NCBI GenBank assembly: GCA_004764695.1
Contig: CM015707.1
Location: 225,440-289,439 of the forward strand
Length of the DNA stretch: 64,000 bases
Source: Schizochytrium sp. TIO01
Lineage: Eukaryota > Sar > Bigyra > Thraustochytrida > Thraustochytriidae
Direction: 5' to 3'
The position numbers and the translations under genes are program-made. Under the pieces are notes generated by a model. That model saw nothing but the letters and a program-made list of their open reading frames with translations, was not told the DNA's origin and made no database searches. Each line of letters opens with the position of its first letter. The first letter of the stretch is position 1. Below, in pieces: positions 39,701 through 45,342 of the stretch.

Positions 39701-40598
39701 ATTTTGTTGTTTCAAAATAGCAACCCTCGCCATAACTGACTTGCTCGTGACAAGTTTTCATTGCACCTTCAATTGCATTTGTACACTTCAAACCTTCCTG
39801 ACACTTCATTTCAGCGTGATAGACACTGCCCTTGTAAGTGTAAGATGTAAGACCATCGTCGTATTCACCAAGACACAAGGAGCCCTTTCCGCGATAGTAC
39901 GAATTCTTCGGCGGGTAATCAGCTGACCTTAGCTTACAAACACCGACAGTTTGACCCTCAGAACCAGGGTAATCCGTGACCTCTTGGCAAGTGTTCGTAC
40001 TACTCTCACACAGTGTCATCGCATCGTCGGCAAAGCTTGTAGGAGTACATCGTTCTCCGAACTGTGCATTGGGTTGAAAGCATCTATAGCCTGACACCTT
40101 TGTAGTAAGCCTTGTAAGTTTGCATTCTAAGTCTTCTGTACATGGTCGTTTTTCATAAGTAGTTCCATCGCCGTTTGGCAAACAAGATTCCTTATGAGTT
40201 GCATAATACTTTTTAAAGTTGAGAGAGGCAAAGAGAGCTAGTTTAGAATAACAAAGACCATCGTAGGGTCCAATGTTATCGTGGTTTCTTCGACGGCAGA
40301 AATAACCATCGTTGCAAACATAACCTGCAACATTAGACCTAAAGGGATCTGTTTCTGGGTGGTCTTCAAATTGACATTTCTGACCGTTTTCTATGCGACA
40401 TACACAGGCGCTATCTTCACAATCGATGCTATCTACTCTCGAATCGCTCGTTCTACACTTGTAGAGTGTCCAAAAACTAGTTCGTCCACATGTTCCTCCA
40501 CATCCTCTGTACCCCACAAGTGAATGCACAGGTCTAATGCAAAGGAGAGTGCACAACGCACAAATTGTCAATAAAAGATTATTTTTAATACGTTTCAT
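24702..40598 (-). CDS. Giant secreted, membrane-anchored modular protein
   Basis: 5,298 codons without interruption. It starts with a signal peptide (LLLTICALCTLLCIRPVHS) and ends with one membrane span near residues 5262-5285 and a short tail, so nearly all of it is outside the cell or on the virion. In order: Cys-rich N-terminus (to about 440) with two PT linkers (about 346, 433); a strand-rich region to about 890 with a third linker; a PAN-like module; HESAH near 1087; six C-x-[WF]-x6-C modules (about 2015-2505); a long helical region (about 2650-3650); a PT linker near 4025-4080; then about eight PAN/Apple-like modules separated by PT linkers, the longest at about 4430-4610. The PAN pattern C-x3-C-x5-C recurs. 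PAN domains bind protein or carbohydrate, so host attachment is the likely role. No known protein of this design is recalled. Confidence 0.9.
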   Translation of the reverse strand: MKRIKNNLLLTICALCTLLCIRPVHSLVGYRGCGGTCGRTSFWTLYKCRTSDSRVDSIDCEDSACVCRIENGQKCQFEDHPETDPFRSNVAGYVCNDGYFCRRRNHDNIGPYDGLCYSKLALFASLNFKKYYATHKESCLPNGDGTTYEKRPCTEDLECKLTRLTTKVSGYRCFQPNAQFGERCTPTSFADDAMTLCESSTNTCQEVTDYPGSEGQTVGVCKLRSADYPPKNSYYRGKGSLCLGEYDDGLTSYTYKGSVYHAEMKCQEGLKCTNAIEGAMKTCHEQVSYGEGCYFETTKSVQYSLSDSTNYKYTVCSDDLICTQLGSSDEMSPYDGRCMRPPTKSPTKSPTKQPTKRPTTASPTKKPTYQPANYVGAGEFCVSEQTVLIPDVCKDGFICVTSGDPGNLPAGYDGVCVARVKIETNSPTPSPTTQAPTTPVPTSITLSGRSSEVSSCLTDGCPINMFCQSSSPETPAKFKCSPVVTHKSTSFVESSSLYEFDKFSTWAIVGSSKTYFAVRSLNVTDVLEENTYIFYNTGKLKTILNASTLTNYDEYYNSRRRQLKTSNQGSLEWVTCDRSQKRALSWYSKFFEDSSSYSWGKASPWFMTKSIVSFNEDNTLMAIGPYVISISQESEFALVHSFLDAGSLFVFSGKGSEGVEILPWVDDDLNQYSTYNTSFLRSVILSNHVYTRIIKISGPFTGNTYYPEHVTVSSQYKLVPSAFVNILSVGNGTVYFTYDTLYNYGVSGAENSKMEVWKLESSHGFQASIMTGEVATKDSNSGMVLVHYPGDAGVGRYRVTQNSASVTLFPHYTAHPHHAFFFHDESGDDGGALLIGNFNKTTDMVRILSADLDIFDQHAQLLSTDDDTFIILQDDTLHRVSFELAETLRPTRAPTQRPTTVNDDTLDEMVDFYVVVEGFQCKPLTSSDISVVQYTESSTGIEEYCGQLCNIMGRSLCNCYSIQEQNCVFSPSVSFENQYPYSDSLMYIRSSYDMYVSNTTLLAAYSMSLGLDAYTYFLSRATDTSFIGDGGSSIATYSLGGLSHLFVMNQPIYYINTDVSINNALSNAYTQFYTETKIFRVKTGSLVLHESAHLGAIISNDPQDICPEDYIYVEAGVEVRYCPFDAMFYHPSYSGCAGVSTIETNNQQYMCHAMTINNNYLKIKTRTETCMKGVQFYSTYYYTSANADFQYFPAYEARFKSTSVTTLTPEVSSLVSSSYTKGKDFRIRIRNLNSETPIDINYIKLLDEEGKYLYHSKDADFVVVQGEILEPGKYCHLPNYNLTYNENNVCGDSGLESPCCVQRRSSWVKSNLGQFSSFDTSSSDVVPNGGTWFADKTLESVMADTSNATMTLCQNTCIEDNPSTCIAVQLTPYSTVCDFFDNSAELYAREYFPFGGVSCYDECWKKSGCERSEEHKNQVSCIRYSSVSTPVHNSSSPYPYSRTAYRRKNTNNLVVSAFDSQGTGKKVQDAGTNNKLYRTFIQDCTSQTSEYKKLRLTPATIDIINIPKSVRYIEISVSDETSISLTMVNAGIESEFSQKIINNNNGVLNPAVVLPIFRAGPSNDDFEFKSAPLSQYSAEAFALLCGQDPENGFEAELFEYWYSSATLMDVLETIDFNVKIECFEAYTAMVNKDNTKASRIIMTLLANVGLGIKEVLSKLSSVELLLERELSSSNNELSVASLAQTLTVLQYYNMTLGRCDMTRDAGDIANEIYNAYIYPNDYQSPCLSGFNANSASVGLHALDDSSYSVEQKWTFKGRKNAPCFSNSHCNTNYNLVCIGYKCVEAVESVEDLSSNTNATCPAGSSLIAPLYYTLRPMDQALRACSKDHFYNDGTYAGGISFKNPKGEYYGTLFVNSQTEVKYDRKYASQCAAPKYPFWKQETFSNYFNHGNEAACSSYLADELMDFGTMFKTPSTGSVDGLCDNYQDELIEHYESFKGIFGRLVPPNLRESNRDIDYEFDKDIGGAPANIETHKTLPSNIAFPNGIEYGKIADQLDARCKYPSLRQTYEYNVKYQTESTCSQIPGCKWHDALRQCVADSIYVKSQMCSIFSDKENCLIARECKWVENIGICRSSQTYDLYEGLYPCAFGQDPSECSTLGGNCKWDMIQYKCLESVDDMIMPHANKKLLQGGAINRDSYSYQNTITIDDKEVKLPACMDHTMQAFAHITAMRFISHHFMNELYYYYPVIKPTSGRWALVYDRDSNGEIEGPIACADTEIIRDYAYCIRSGFRWRNERCWITDDMDFSYKSSPVNYPYTVKRRLRKKMSYNTLEKTLYDYTNYVYDNLDPQATFSYTVYTVSEPPAPIADYDMTIRQNRNVSRVSTIELPCYKRETMAFCEASIGDRCTWLPAFEKCASVKNELKGAFGEVFFMPGLKESVEGLDSFSDPADFYNVSKSTASGNGWNWDERMKDRFPPKALEETLTVDYKICDYTTRYACEESEHCFWDYYRGYCRVSVCSAVSRMVPWRLGHALSPEMDIDTVVVKSRACERLTGCTFDKISRSCKPDVTSEGFETCDYKNGYILGTSGQTVTSCPSDSYLADGRCLPLSTSSSLELMCPSGFIGNQAIQVNTNIDTVGFHNTSKSKHLDPWIGPYQELQDGKYAMPDKSSPAVVEHLLQMHQVYSVQNYPSTTAKVTYGTPGFLISQCKDTSSTLGSEPTIHTFTETKCYFQNNTESPESVQKQSFSSGEHHAAAVSFCDRLAFYNSLCDVHIPGKDFVCVDINGYCRPRFMAFGWTQSMDPIEEYANDYLANSTQNIANETDISSAPNIIIDTIFDYLDMGNTGIWFGDVLAEATSDMSFIFLGLFDHADLISSNAVQKNILNASTFSTLFEHLYTETNLSVVNYKSYENNAYAYDPVIENELTEVLLLGDVVTLSMSALTNTTADELARLYVKSKYFRLQLENRINLHLFTDNITDPLPDIVKELTKETFAEQGYWPSLDRDLTRFLMTLWSALESSDTTIKNPSNKSIANYAWDYILTLKYNNVLSDLQRTTKLTSNSSDLEILLRSIMSSQFDIFIDDRSLLGEDSILNSVYYQKKGPFRQAFITYKYVVSKAITEHFEDVTRGTLLVYEWIKNIMTFMEKPEFTPMQWVNSIGGGFFEIAGQINAQNIALQQRIQQIIDPIYTAMDQVITERLPLIIDNIATRTTESIAKMKRILRQQQAVLDIESLYTELEPSILSNSIQSVWESESSSSEIDGLASLHGEAAPVPLVENPEISDVRRSFRTVLPDIEKVVRDKDAANALEILADTDIENDLNVEIRNYWNTEREKAAAGVRRLEKELDLLKSKVLDVDHSVYYLGFDALFNENFKVKDYTKLYKAYLNRFFTMNSDDLVHQHETVQKFFFIMNEKFFPGDAVMENINKRKIRSKTFYEAFDSELIKETVAELDEVFKGRKEELFDFLSNDKGGTFFKSKLTKLRGLGLQQNQAITTKASEIETMQARMNKLTEWIDKNNAGIVTDEVLETRKFRNDVAFEEFQRKNEFLFLKKSLLQKQKSSITVENIAPENNLVETLEKAVSEKEIQWLLPDNNPLREHNSNTPDGRLLQEAVNEDPDKITAVRRSDEVWSLLNDDLPEIPEPNIIRYRRLRRALNKLGVLKDLAGSLQRVTSRSVRALVRLAKVAKIGTFLKYLGGPIGDLIDIVQYTINIVNVFKTVAESKKYPPACSEISNLGLASKHGLTGAFLYAIFDMVEIGESSEYGVQSMQCSERLSYAMFDDSGKYGISDSRKEVPSCTSDYRHSNLLEHVSHRTTGLNIKCISDVQCNSFLDSSARCVMNRCVTPFQYLPKVCSSKSGAVSREIPEDQMPKRRVVSHPISASDSAYEKYDKVYDETPFSTAQTLFSVCPPHSKFVQYQWNYLVQRNSAGELVRDPNLDSGSRNVTCFTECNSWIDHPKGLHLLDTYIKVMSKAEEYNPEYCSSSSDCTSSEAGICTRFNTCVYEVECSCHHHCNGNWIPTGILPFCDTSTGFCTSDKQSEGPCKTPYDCVKEAMAIQECDLGADAFGDYMEDDQEGPAPTQAPVRFWYSAAPTKAPTKFPTKEPTTVHPTSSAPTKAPTSPTQYPTVRPTTPKPTSQLPNDQKGSLEYVTSSPTTTAAGGTFSPTLYDEDMMEGSSCKVATFSESYVGDFLQVFSRIIYMRDSDRSICINTCINDSGCFGVYSYFDETKSYYRCVLLGKAISGSLYDYIEDISPSSARSGHKVHVKLFPCVSEKARSGNCSYSSADSNNLLMDPLVVFVGGGLEASDCESACSLSTQCDFVELSNDTSYCMGYTLWDNTQNSVSSLGGDLRMKNFPCSPIVTLAPTLNPTRAPILPERISGEGCSFFVSNYSQIEEYPGFVDYDFRFAISDITDEDEIKNECIQICKTSTTCISLFYHVDIGEESTAYCDGITWDSNHISDTTLADLVLGKTYLYAVNYMKKIPCDTLSPTAFPTYFPTDLPTESPTVTPTSSPTLSPTSSPTDTPTSSPTLSPTSSPTEAPTNSPTEAPTNSPTANPTLTPTLTPTFEPTHRPTDPPVPYPTTSFPTLQPSESPSESPSESPTYSPTLSPTSSPTSSPTSSPTSSPTSSPTTSPTSSPTSSPTTSLTGSPTSSPTGSPTTSPTKSPTKAPTSGEEAGSSTCTFQVFSENYIPTSSYQYFEVQNPFMVFAEEDYSSVSEILVSSCYESCQVNPECRFISTIYNVDSPESQKCLLFTALTEEAESIMGIEGVIEENTLQNLYKRTTWAKMLPCSPNSNSTDITFAPTFPTPTNSPTPTAAPTQRPTVDESILNCRFNLYPGIAYSNSDGKILESDIVTNFYELNQCKLWCDLDTSCGAIMFNSNTLRCTRLRMTVLDDPNTVEYNINEGGYLQTYLKGRCNSTDDSYDQLTSQPTASPLHQFEECSYSYLPYNSSAEDIVLDTTILEPDYLALVKEAYNFTNDSSYAMQACLIDCTASVENCTGTGLQDFDAETLNTTCLFSNQRDLPLETNLEWGFYVKNAICYEINYTSPQFPSTPYFTDSPTLSPTYSPSLAPTTNPFEIPTFSNDTDQTPENQTTCSYAELPGFRPRSDNMVKLDTLYNYSPYKCKLACDMSTRCIAFSYYSSSTSCLQFASIGAVEIDFTDDEGTSVNIDTTLFIKPPSCHAIHVLDDTTCEYFSRSSTALRSTTDQGLSDTIYVGESLGGCSYYCDSFFECRSFLYNTLTKSCSFFISEEDDENMISYTDSFSITFTKEVKYCSMIETRSTPLYSSSEEDMSETSSPTSAPTSPETSFPSFSSFADAVISGDSFAISILIVSVLLIVITVLLLRLYYLRYTNNMS
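26757..27297 (-). repeat. Proline-threonine repeat array inside the giant gene
   Basis: Imperfect 12-base units translate as SPTSSPTSSPT, with TSSPTLSPTSSPT, TEAPTNSPT and TKSPTKAPT variants, over about 180 codons. Shorter arrays lie near 28370-28530, 39300 and 39510-39580 in the same gene. They probably form stiff, O-glycosylated spacers. The opposite strand is also open over 187 codons here, which is a by-product of the repeat. Confidence 0.9.
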
Positions 40599-40754
40599 TT
40601 TGCTTTAATGGGGAGGGGAGAGCGAAAGGAAAAAAAAGAAAAAAAAGAAGAAGAAGCAGTATCACACTGCCCACCTAAAGAACGTGTGACAATGAACTTT
40701 CCTTTTCCCGCTTTACGTTTTATTACAATTAAAATCATTTTAGTAATATATATT

Positions 40755-41330
40755 TTAAAGTTGAATAATCAGATCATCTATTTGATGTCTCAAAGCCTGG
40801 CGCATACCAACAGGAGGAAAAAAGTAAGAATTTACCAAACTTTCTCCGCAATTTCGGATAAGGGCTTCGCGCACACTGTTCAATAAGAAGATTACATGCC
40901 TAGTTCGTCTACGAATAGATGAAAGACACATCTCCAGTTTATGAAAGGTTTTCTGATCAAGACTTTCAAGGCGGATGTTTTTGGTGAAATTGTAATCATG
41001 GTTGAGACGGCATGATGAGCAGCCAAAATTCCGAAGGTCCTCCGCAGTCAGAGTGTTGATATCAACCACCGGAATGTCCATGTCAACAAGGTTTAGTAAA
41101 CGCTCACGCGACGACCTCATCAAGGAAACTTGCCAAAAGATCATTCTTGATAGCTGCTTTATCTCTATCTGCTGCTCGGGGTGAACGACAGTCAGGGACA
41201 AAAACTTGGATAAGATAACCTTGGAGAGGCATATAAAAGCTGGTTCCTCGACCGCAACATCTTTACTATCCGATTTTGGAAAGTCTGCGTTGATCTCATC
41301 AGCACGAACGAAGATTGGAATTTGATCCAT
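40755..41330 (-). CDS. Hypothetical protein
   Basis: 191 residues, no family recognised. It is largely helical with basic patches (RSSRERLL, SIRRRTRH) and a Cys pair (FGCSSCRLNHD) near residue 105 that could be half of a metal site. The 40599-40754 gap is purine-rich. A frame on the same strand (41192-41488) overlaps its start and could encode an extra N-terminus if the sequence carries a one-base error there. Confidence 0.65.
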   Translation of the reverse strand: MDQIPIFVRADEINADFPKSDSKDVAVEEPAFICLSKVILSKFLSLTVVHPEQQIEIKQLSRMIFWQVSLMRSSRERLLNLVDMDIPVVDINTLTAEDLRNFGCSSCRLNHDYNFTKNIRLESLDQKTFHKLEMCLSSIRRRTRHVIFLLNSVREALIRNCGESLVNSYFFPPVGMRQALRHQIDDLIIQL

Positions 41331-41488
41331 GGTTGAGTTTCGTGTTTGGTATCAAACGAAAACATGACAGTTCCACTTTGACTTTTTTTTATATCTTCAT
41401 ATTTTAGCTTTTCAGGTAGAAGAATACTATGACTATTAGTAACAATAATAGTATCAAGAAACTGGCCAAAAAGAATCTTCTTGTTCAT
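41331..41488 (-). other. Possible small gene or N-terminal extension
   Basis: A frame from 41488 encodes MNKKILFGQFLDTIIV and further coding-like residues, but continues into the next gene in the wrong frame and stops at 41192. It may be a separate small gene overlapping the next start by 139 bases, an N-terminus cut off by an indel, or noise. Confidence 0.25.
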
Positions 41489-41699
41489 TTACTTATTCAT
41501 TACTGTTAAAATAATAATAAAGGCTTTTGTTTTGAAAGTACAGGTTTAAAGGTTTTGGTATTATAAGCTCGGTAATAAGGGATATGTTTTCTTCCTTTAT
41601 TTAATAGTAAATAGAGTTAACACTATACTGTACAATTTTAAAAAGAAAAAAAAGAAAAGAAAGAAGTGATTTGTCTTTTAAATATCATTCTTATCAAAT

Positions 41700-44600
41700 T
41701 TATTCTCCGTTTTCTTCTTCCTCCAAAGCTGACGATTCTTGTCCAAATGAAAAATCAAGTTGGCGCGTTCTTCTCAATTTGGTCACAAGATCGTCGGACA
41801 CTCCTAATCCTTTCCATTTCCTTTTCGTAGTAATACTCGTTTTACCAAAGAATCCCAGGATACTTTTCTGTTTGTCCTTCCCTCGCATAGTCACTGTCTC
41901 TATTTGCTGGTAATTATCCGGATTGAGTAGAGAAGAACATTCCTTTTCTCCGTAGACCAGCTTCAGAATAATGTGCATTGGGTTGTAAATGTAAAGACGA
42001 AAGTAATGTGACTTCGCCACGTTAAACTTTTCGAACCCCAGCTCCCTAACGATAGATGTGTCAGCAATAGCTTCAGCCATCGTTTTCTTATAATTTTTCT
42101 TTTTAAATTCTTCTACGATGTACTCAAACCTTTCCCCGACTGCTGGTGCGTCCATTTCACCAACGCGCATTACCATTCGTTGCCAGGCAAGAATGTGCGG
42201 TGGTGGAGTTTTCTTATAATCCTTTGGCCGCTTTCCAATTTTTTTTGTGATCGTAAAATCTTCGAGAGAAAGTTTGTTGCTGAAAAGATCAGAAATCATT
42301 GTGCGAACAGACTCTTTTGCTAGCTTCTTGTCTTTCACTACCAAGAGAAAATGGAAAAAAGGTTGCATTGTTCTTTTACACAAGAGTGCGCTATCTCTTT
42401 TGACCATTTGCAGACCAGCAGCATATACCTGCCCTTTGTTTGCATCAAACTCCATCTTCCACCCAACATAGCGTTTGGCAGTTACTTGGAGGAAAGGGTT
42501 GAAAACCTTTTCATATTCCATCACAAGGCATTCTAGATGTCCGAAGAGTTCATTTTTGATAGCACGGTCTAAAGTCTGCCCGTGTTTGATTGCAGTTTCA
42601 TTTGAAATTCCAGGCATGAGAATGAAAATAGAATCTGTGTCACCGTAAATAACCTTTGCATCGAACGACTCATTAGTTAAGCGTCTGTAGTTAGCTTCTA
42701 CGAAGTTTTTACTTTTAATAAGATTTTCTCTCCCTAGAAATGTAATACTGGAGGCTATGGGTACACACGGAACAGAGGCTGTTGGTGAGCCTGTAAGACC
42801 GTATATAGAATTCATTACGATCTTGACCGATCCTTGAACAGCATTCCATACTGCAGCTTCCATTGGATCTGTCGCCAGCTTCATTCTTTTCTTTGCATTA
42901 TTCCGCTCAATTGAAAGTTCCTCCTCAATCCGGGGTAACAAGCCTCGCTGATACTCTGCTTTAACAAAAGAATATCCATTTCCGAAAGTCTGGAACCGTT
43001 CAGGAAACCTTTTGACAATGTCTTCATGTAATGCGAGAGTAGTATAATCCAGATTATATGAACGGATCAGCGACGGATAGAGTGAAGCAAAGTCAAGTAC
43101 AACTACTGGAGATGTATAGTAGCCTTCCTCACAGGAAATGACTGTAGCGCCTTGATAACTTGGACTTGCAGGAAATTGTTTCTCGGTAAAGCATCTGATT
43201 AGGAATCCGTACCTCTGTGTATATTGCCTTATCTTGCACATCAAACGATGAACAAGACCACGGGTTAAGACCACCCGCATGCAAATTCCCTGGACTTTTG
43301 CCTGAGCTATCAAATCGAGCGTCATCAAACGCTTATCGTCAAGCTTTTTCAGTAAAACAGTATCTTGAAGACAGTAGGAGGCGATTCTTTCCCTGCCTTC
43401 GACACCTTCAAAGAGAGAAGGAATGAGCTTGTAGGCTAAATCCTCTTTATTGTCATCTCCCAAGAACTCAGCACAAACCGATTTAAGGGAATACGAGCGA
43501 AGACGGATCATAGCATTTGATTTGATTACTTCCATCTGGTCATACATCACTCGTCCAGGAAGATCGAAAGTCACCATTTCGATCGTTCCAAACTGTTTCG
43601 ACTGCTTGAATCTTCTCTGGAAAGTTACTTTATGATCTCTGAGACGACTAAAACGAGCGGCTATGTTATCAATAGCGAGTACCTCCATCCTCCTCAAAAT
43701 ATAAGGCATATCAAACCTATTACTATTGTAACCAGTAAGAATATCTGCATCAAACTCTATAATTATTTGCGCGAATCGTAAAAGAAGTTGTTCTTCTGTC
43801 TCATACCATTCATATCCAGGTGTTTCTTTGAAACAAAGAACACCCTTATGAATTTCTTTGGATCCTTCCGCAAGGAGGTATGAAATTTGAATAATAGGGC
43901 ATGTCTCGGGTGTCGGGAAAACATCAGCTTCAATTGAAAGACATTCTATATCATAGAATAAAACCCGCGGCTCATAAAATTCCTCACTTTCTGATAGTGT
44001 AATTGACTTTCCCTTTAATAGGAAGTCAGCGTAGGTAATTGTATTATTACGAAAACGATTACCTTTTACTTCAATAGTAGAGCAGCCCGTCAAACCATAC
44101 TCAGTTAAAAACTTATTTGTAATGTCTGTTTTTGCTTCGTAAAAAATAAATTCGGGGAAATATTTAAAACTTTCTCCTTGTTCTTTGACTTCGCCATCAT
44201 ATTTTTTTCCAAGTCCTGTAAATAACATTTTTGTTACTTCAGGTGAGCAGGTGGTGATTTTCATAAAAACTTGGTCATCGGGTTGAAAACCATACATACT
44301 CTTTTTCCCATGGACAATCTCCTTAGAGATTATTAAAGGTTGTTTTTCAAGATCTGTTTTGATATCATTTCTGCGCTGCCGTTTAATGTACCACGTGTAC
44401 CCATTTAATGCACTTGTAATTAAGTTAGGTGTAACCTTTTCAGTGATTTCAATGAAAAAGTAATCGAAAAATGGGATCGTAACGTAATAAGAGTTTCTAT
44501 CTGCCTCCGCAGACCGTGCATGAATACCTATGCTACTAATACCATCGACTACTGCATATTCAACGTCAATGAGCGTTAGTTTAAAAGAACCCTCGCATTC

Positions 44601-45074
44601 TTCTAGAAGATCACTTCTTTGGAAGTTCCGTGAGTAGCGAGGAAACTCCGGACCACACGACGAAAGGAGCGCATCGCTTTTAGTAACTAGTTGCCTATAG
44701 GAGCTTCCCAGCTCAAACTCTAGTTCTTCCCACAAAGAAAATTCTAAATGTAGCTTCTCGGCGTATTTGTCTACTACTTGCTCGAGCTTTCGCACAACTG
44801 ACTTTCCTCCAATCAAATTATACCGATGGGTTGATATAACATCTATAAGTAAGGGGTCTTTCGTTTGAAGTACTTGCTGCGGGGACTGCTGTGGGCGAGG
44901 AACTCCATTAGTAACAATTTTGTCAAACTTCTCCAAGACACTAAACCATTCTTGGACATATTCCAGATCTTGTTCTTCAACTAAATCATGATCAATTCTA
45001 GACCATACTCGATACTTATCGGCTAACAAGCGGAGTTGCTTGGTCAAAAAACTATTGTTGACGGTTGCCTTCAT
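41700..45074 (-). CDS. polB: Family B DNA polymerase
   Basis: 1,124 residues. It carries the three exonuclease motifs (LFYDIECLS near 370, TGYNSNRFDMPYI near 445, YCLQDTVLL near 570) and polymerase motifs A (DFASLYPSLI near 660), B (KIVMNSIYGLTGS near 750) and C (VIYGDTDSIFI near 807), all with intact catalytic acids. This is the delta/zeta-type replicative polymerase shape seen in herpesviruses, NCLDVs and mirusviruses. Near residue 1067 QKSILGFF is a textbook PCNA-interacting box, followed by basic residues and an acidic tail, so it should work with a sliding clamp. No C-terminal zinc or iron-sulphur cysteines are seen. It is the replicative enzyme with proofreading. Confidence 0.97.
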   Translation of the reverse strand: MKATVNNSFLTKQLRLLADKYRVWSRIDHDLVEEQDLEYVQEWFSVLEKFDKIVTNGVPRPQQSPQQVLQTKDPLLIDVISTHRYNLIGGKSVVRKLEQVVDKYAEKLHLEFSLWEELEFELGSSYRQLVTKSDALLSSCGPEFPRYSRNFQRSDLLEECEGSFKLTLIDVEYAVVDGISSIGIHARSAEADRNSYYVTIPFFDYFFIEITEKVTPNLITSALNGYTWYIKRQRRNDIKTDLEKQPLIISKEIVHGKKSMYGFQPDDQVFMKITTCSPEVTKMLFTGLGKKYDGEVKEQGESFKYFPEFIFYEAKTDITNKFLTEYGLTGCSTIEVKGNRFRNNTITYADFLLKGKSITLSESEEFYEPRVLFYDIECLSIEADVFPTPETCPIIQISYLLAEGSKEIHKGVLCFKETPGYEWYETEEQLLLRFAQIIIEFDADILTGYNSNRFDMPYILRRMEVLAIDNIAARFSRLRDHKVTFQRRFKQSKQFGTIEMVTFDLPGRVMYDQMEVIKSNAMIRLRSYSLKSVCAEFLGDDNKEDLAYKLIPSLFEGVEGRERIASYCLQDTVLLKKLDDKRLMTLDLIAQAKVQGICMRVVLTRGLVHRLMCKIRQYTQRYGFLIRCFTEKQFPASPSYQGATVISCEEGYYTSPVVVLDFASLYPSLIRSYNLDYTTLALHEDIVKRFPERFQTFGNGYSFVKAEYQRGLLPRIEEELSIERNNAKKRMKLATDPMEAAVWNAVQGSVKIVMNSIYGLTGSPTASVPCVPIASSITFLGRENLIKSKNFVEANYRRLTNESFDAKVIYGDTDSIFILMPGISNETAIKHGQTLDRAIKNELFGHLECLVMEYEKVFNPFLQVTAKRYVGWKMEFDANKGQVYAAGLQMVKRDSALLCKRTMQPFFHFLLVVKDKKLAKESVRTMISDLFSNKLSLEDFTITKKIGKRPKDYKKTPPPHILAWQRMVMRVGEMDAPAVGERFEYIVEEFKKKNYKKTMAEAIADTSIVRELGFEKFNVAKSHYFRLYIYNPMHIILKLVYGEKECSSLLNPDNYQQIETVTMRGKDKQKSILGFFGKTSITTKRKWKGLGVSDDLVTKLRRTRQLDFSFGQESSALEEEENGE

Positions 45075-45342
45075 TTATCCTCAAATTCTAAATTTATATT
45101 CTAAAATAAGAATATAAAATAATATAAAATAAAATAAAATAAATTGACCCTTCCCGCTGATGATAATTAGTGTTTTTTTTTCCTTCTCTGATTGCTTGAT
45201 TCAACTTTAATTGATGAACATAGCCTTTCAGGGTATGGTCAAAATCAATGAAAGTACTTTTGATTTAGTGATCCTCCATCTGGGATTATTTCCTTGACTG
45301 CAAAACCGAAAAGCTTGAAACCAAATCACAACAAAGCGCACA
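45075..45342. other. AT-rich spacer upstream of the DNA polymerase
   Basis: A 268-base gap between divergent genes. Repeated AATAAAATAA units lie just upstream of the polymerase start. No coding frame seen; probably the promoter region of both genes. Confidence 0.4.
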
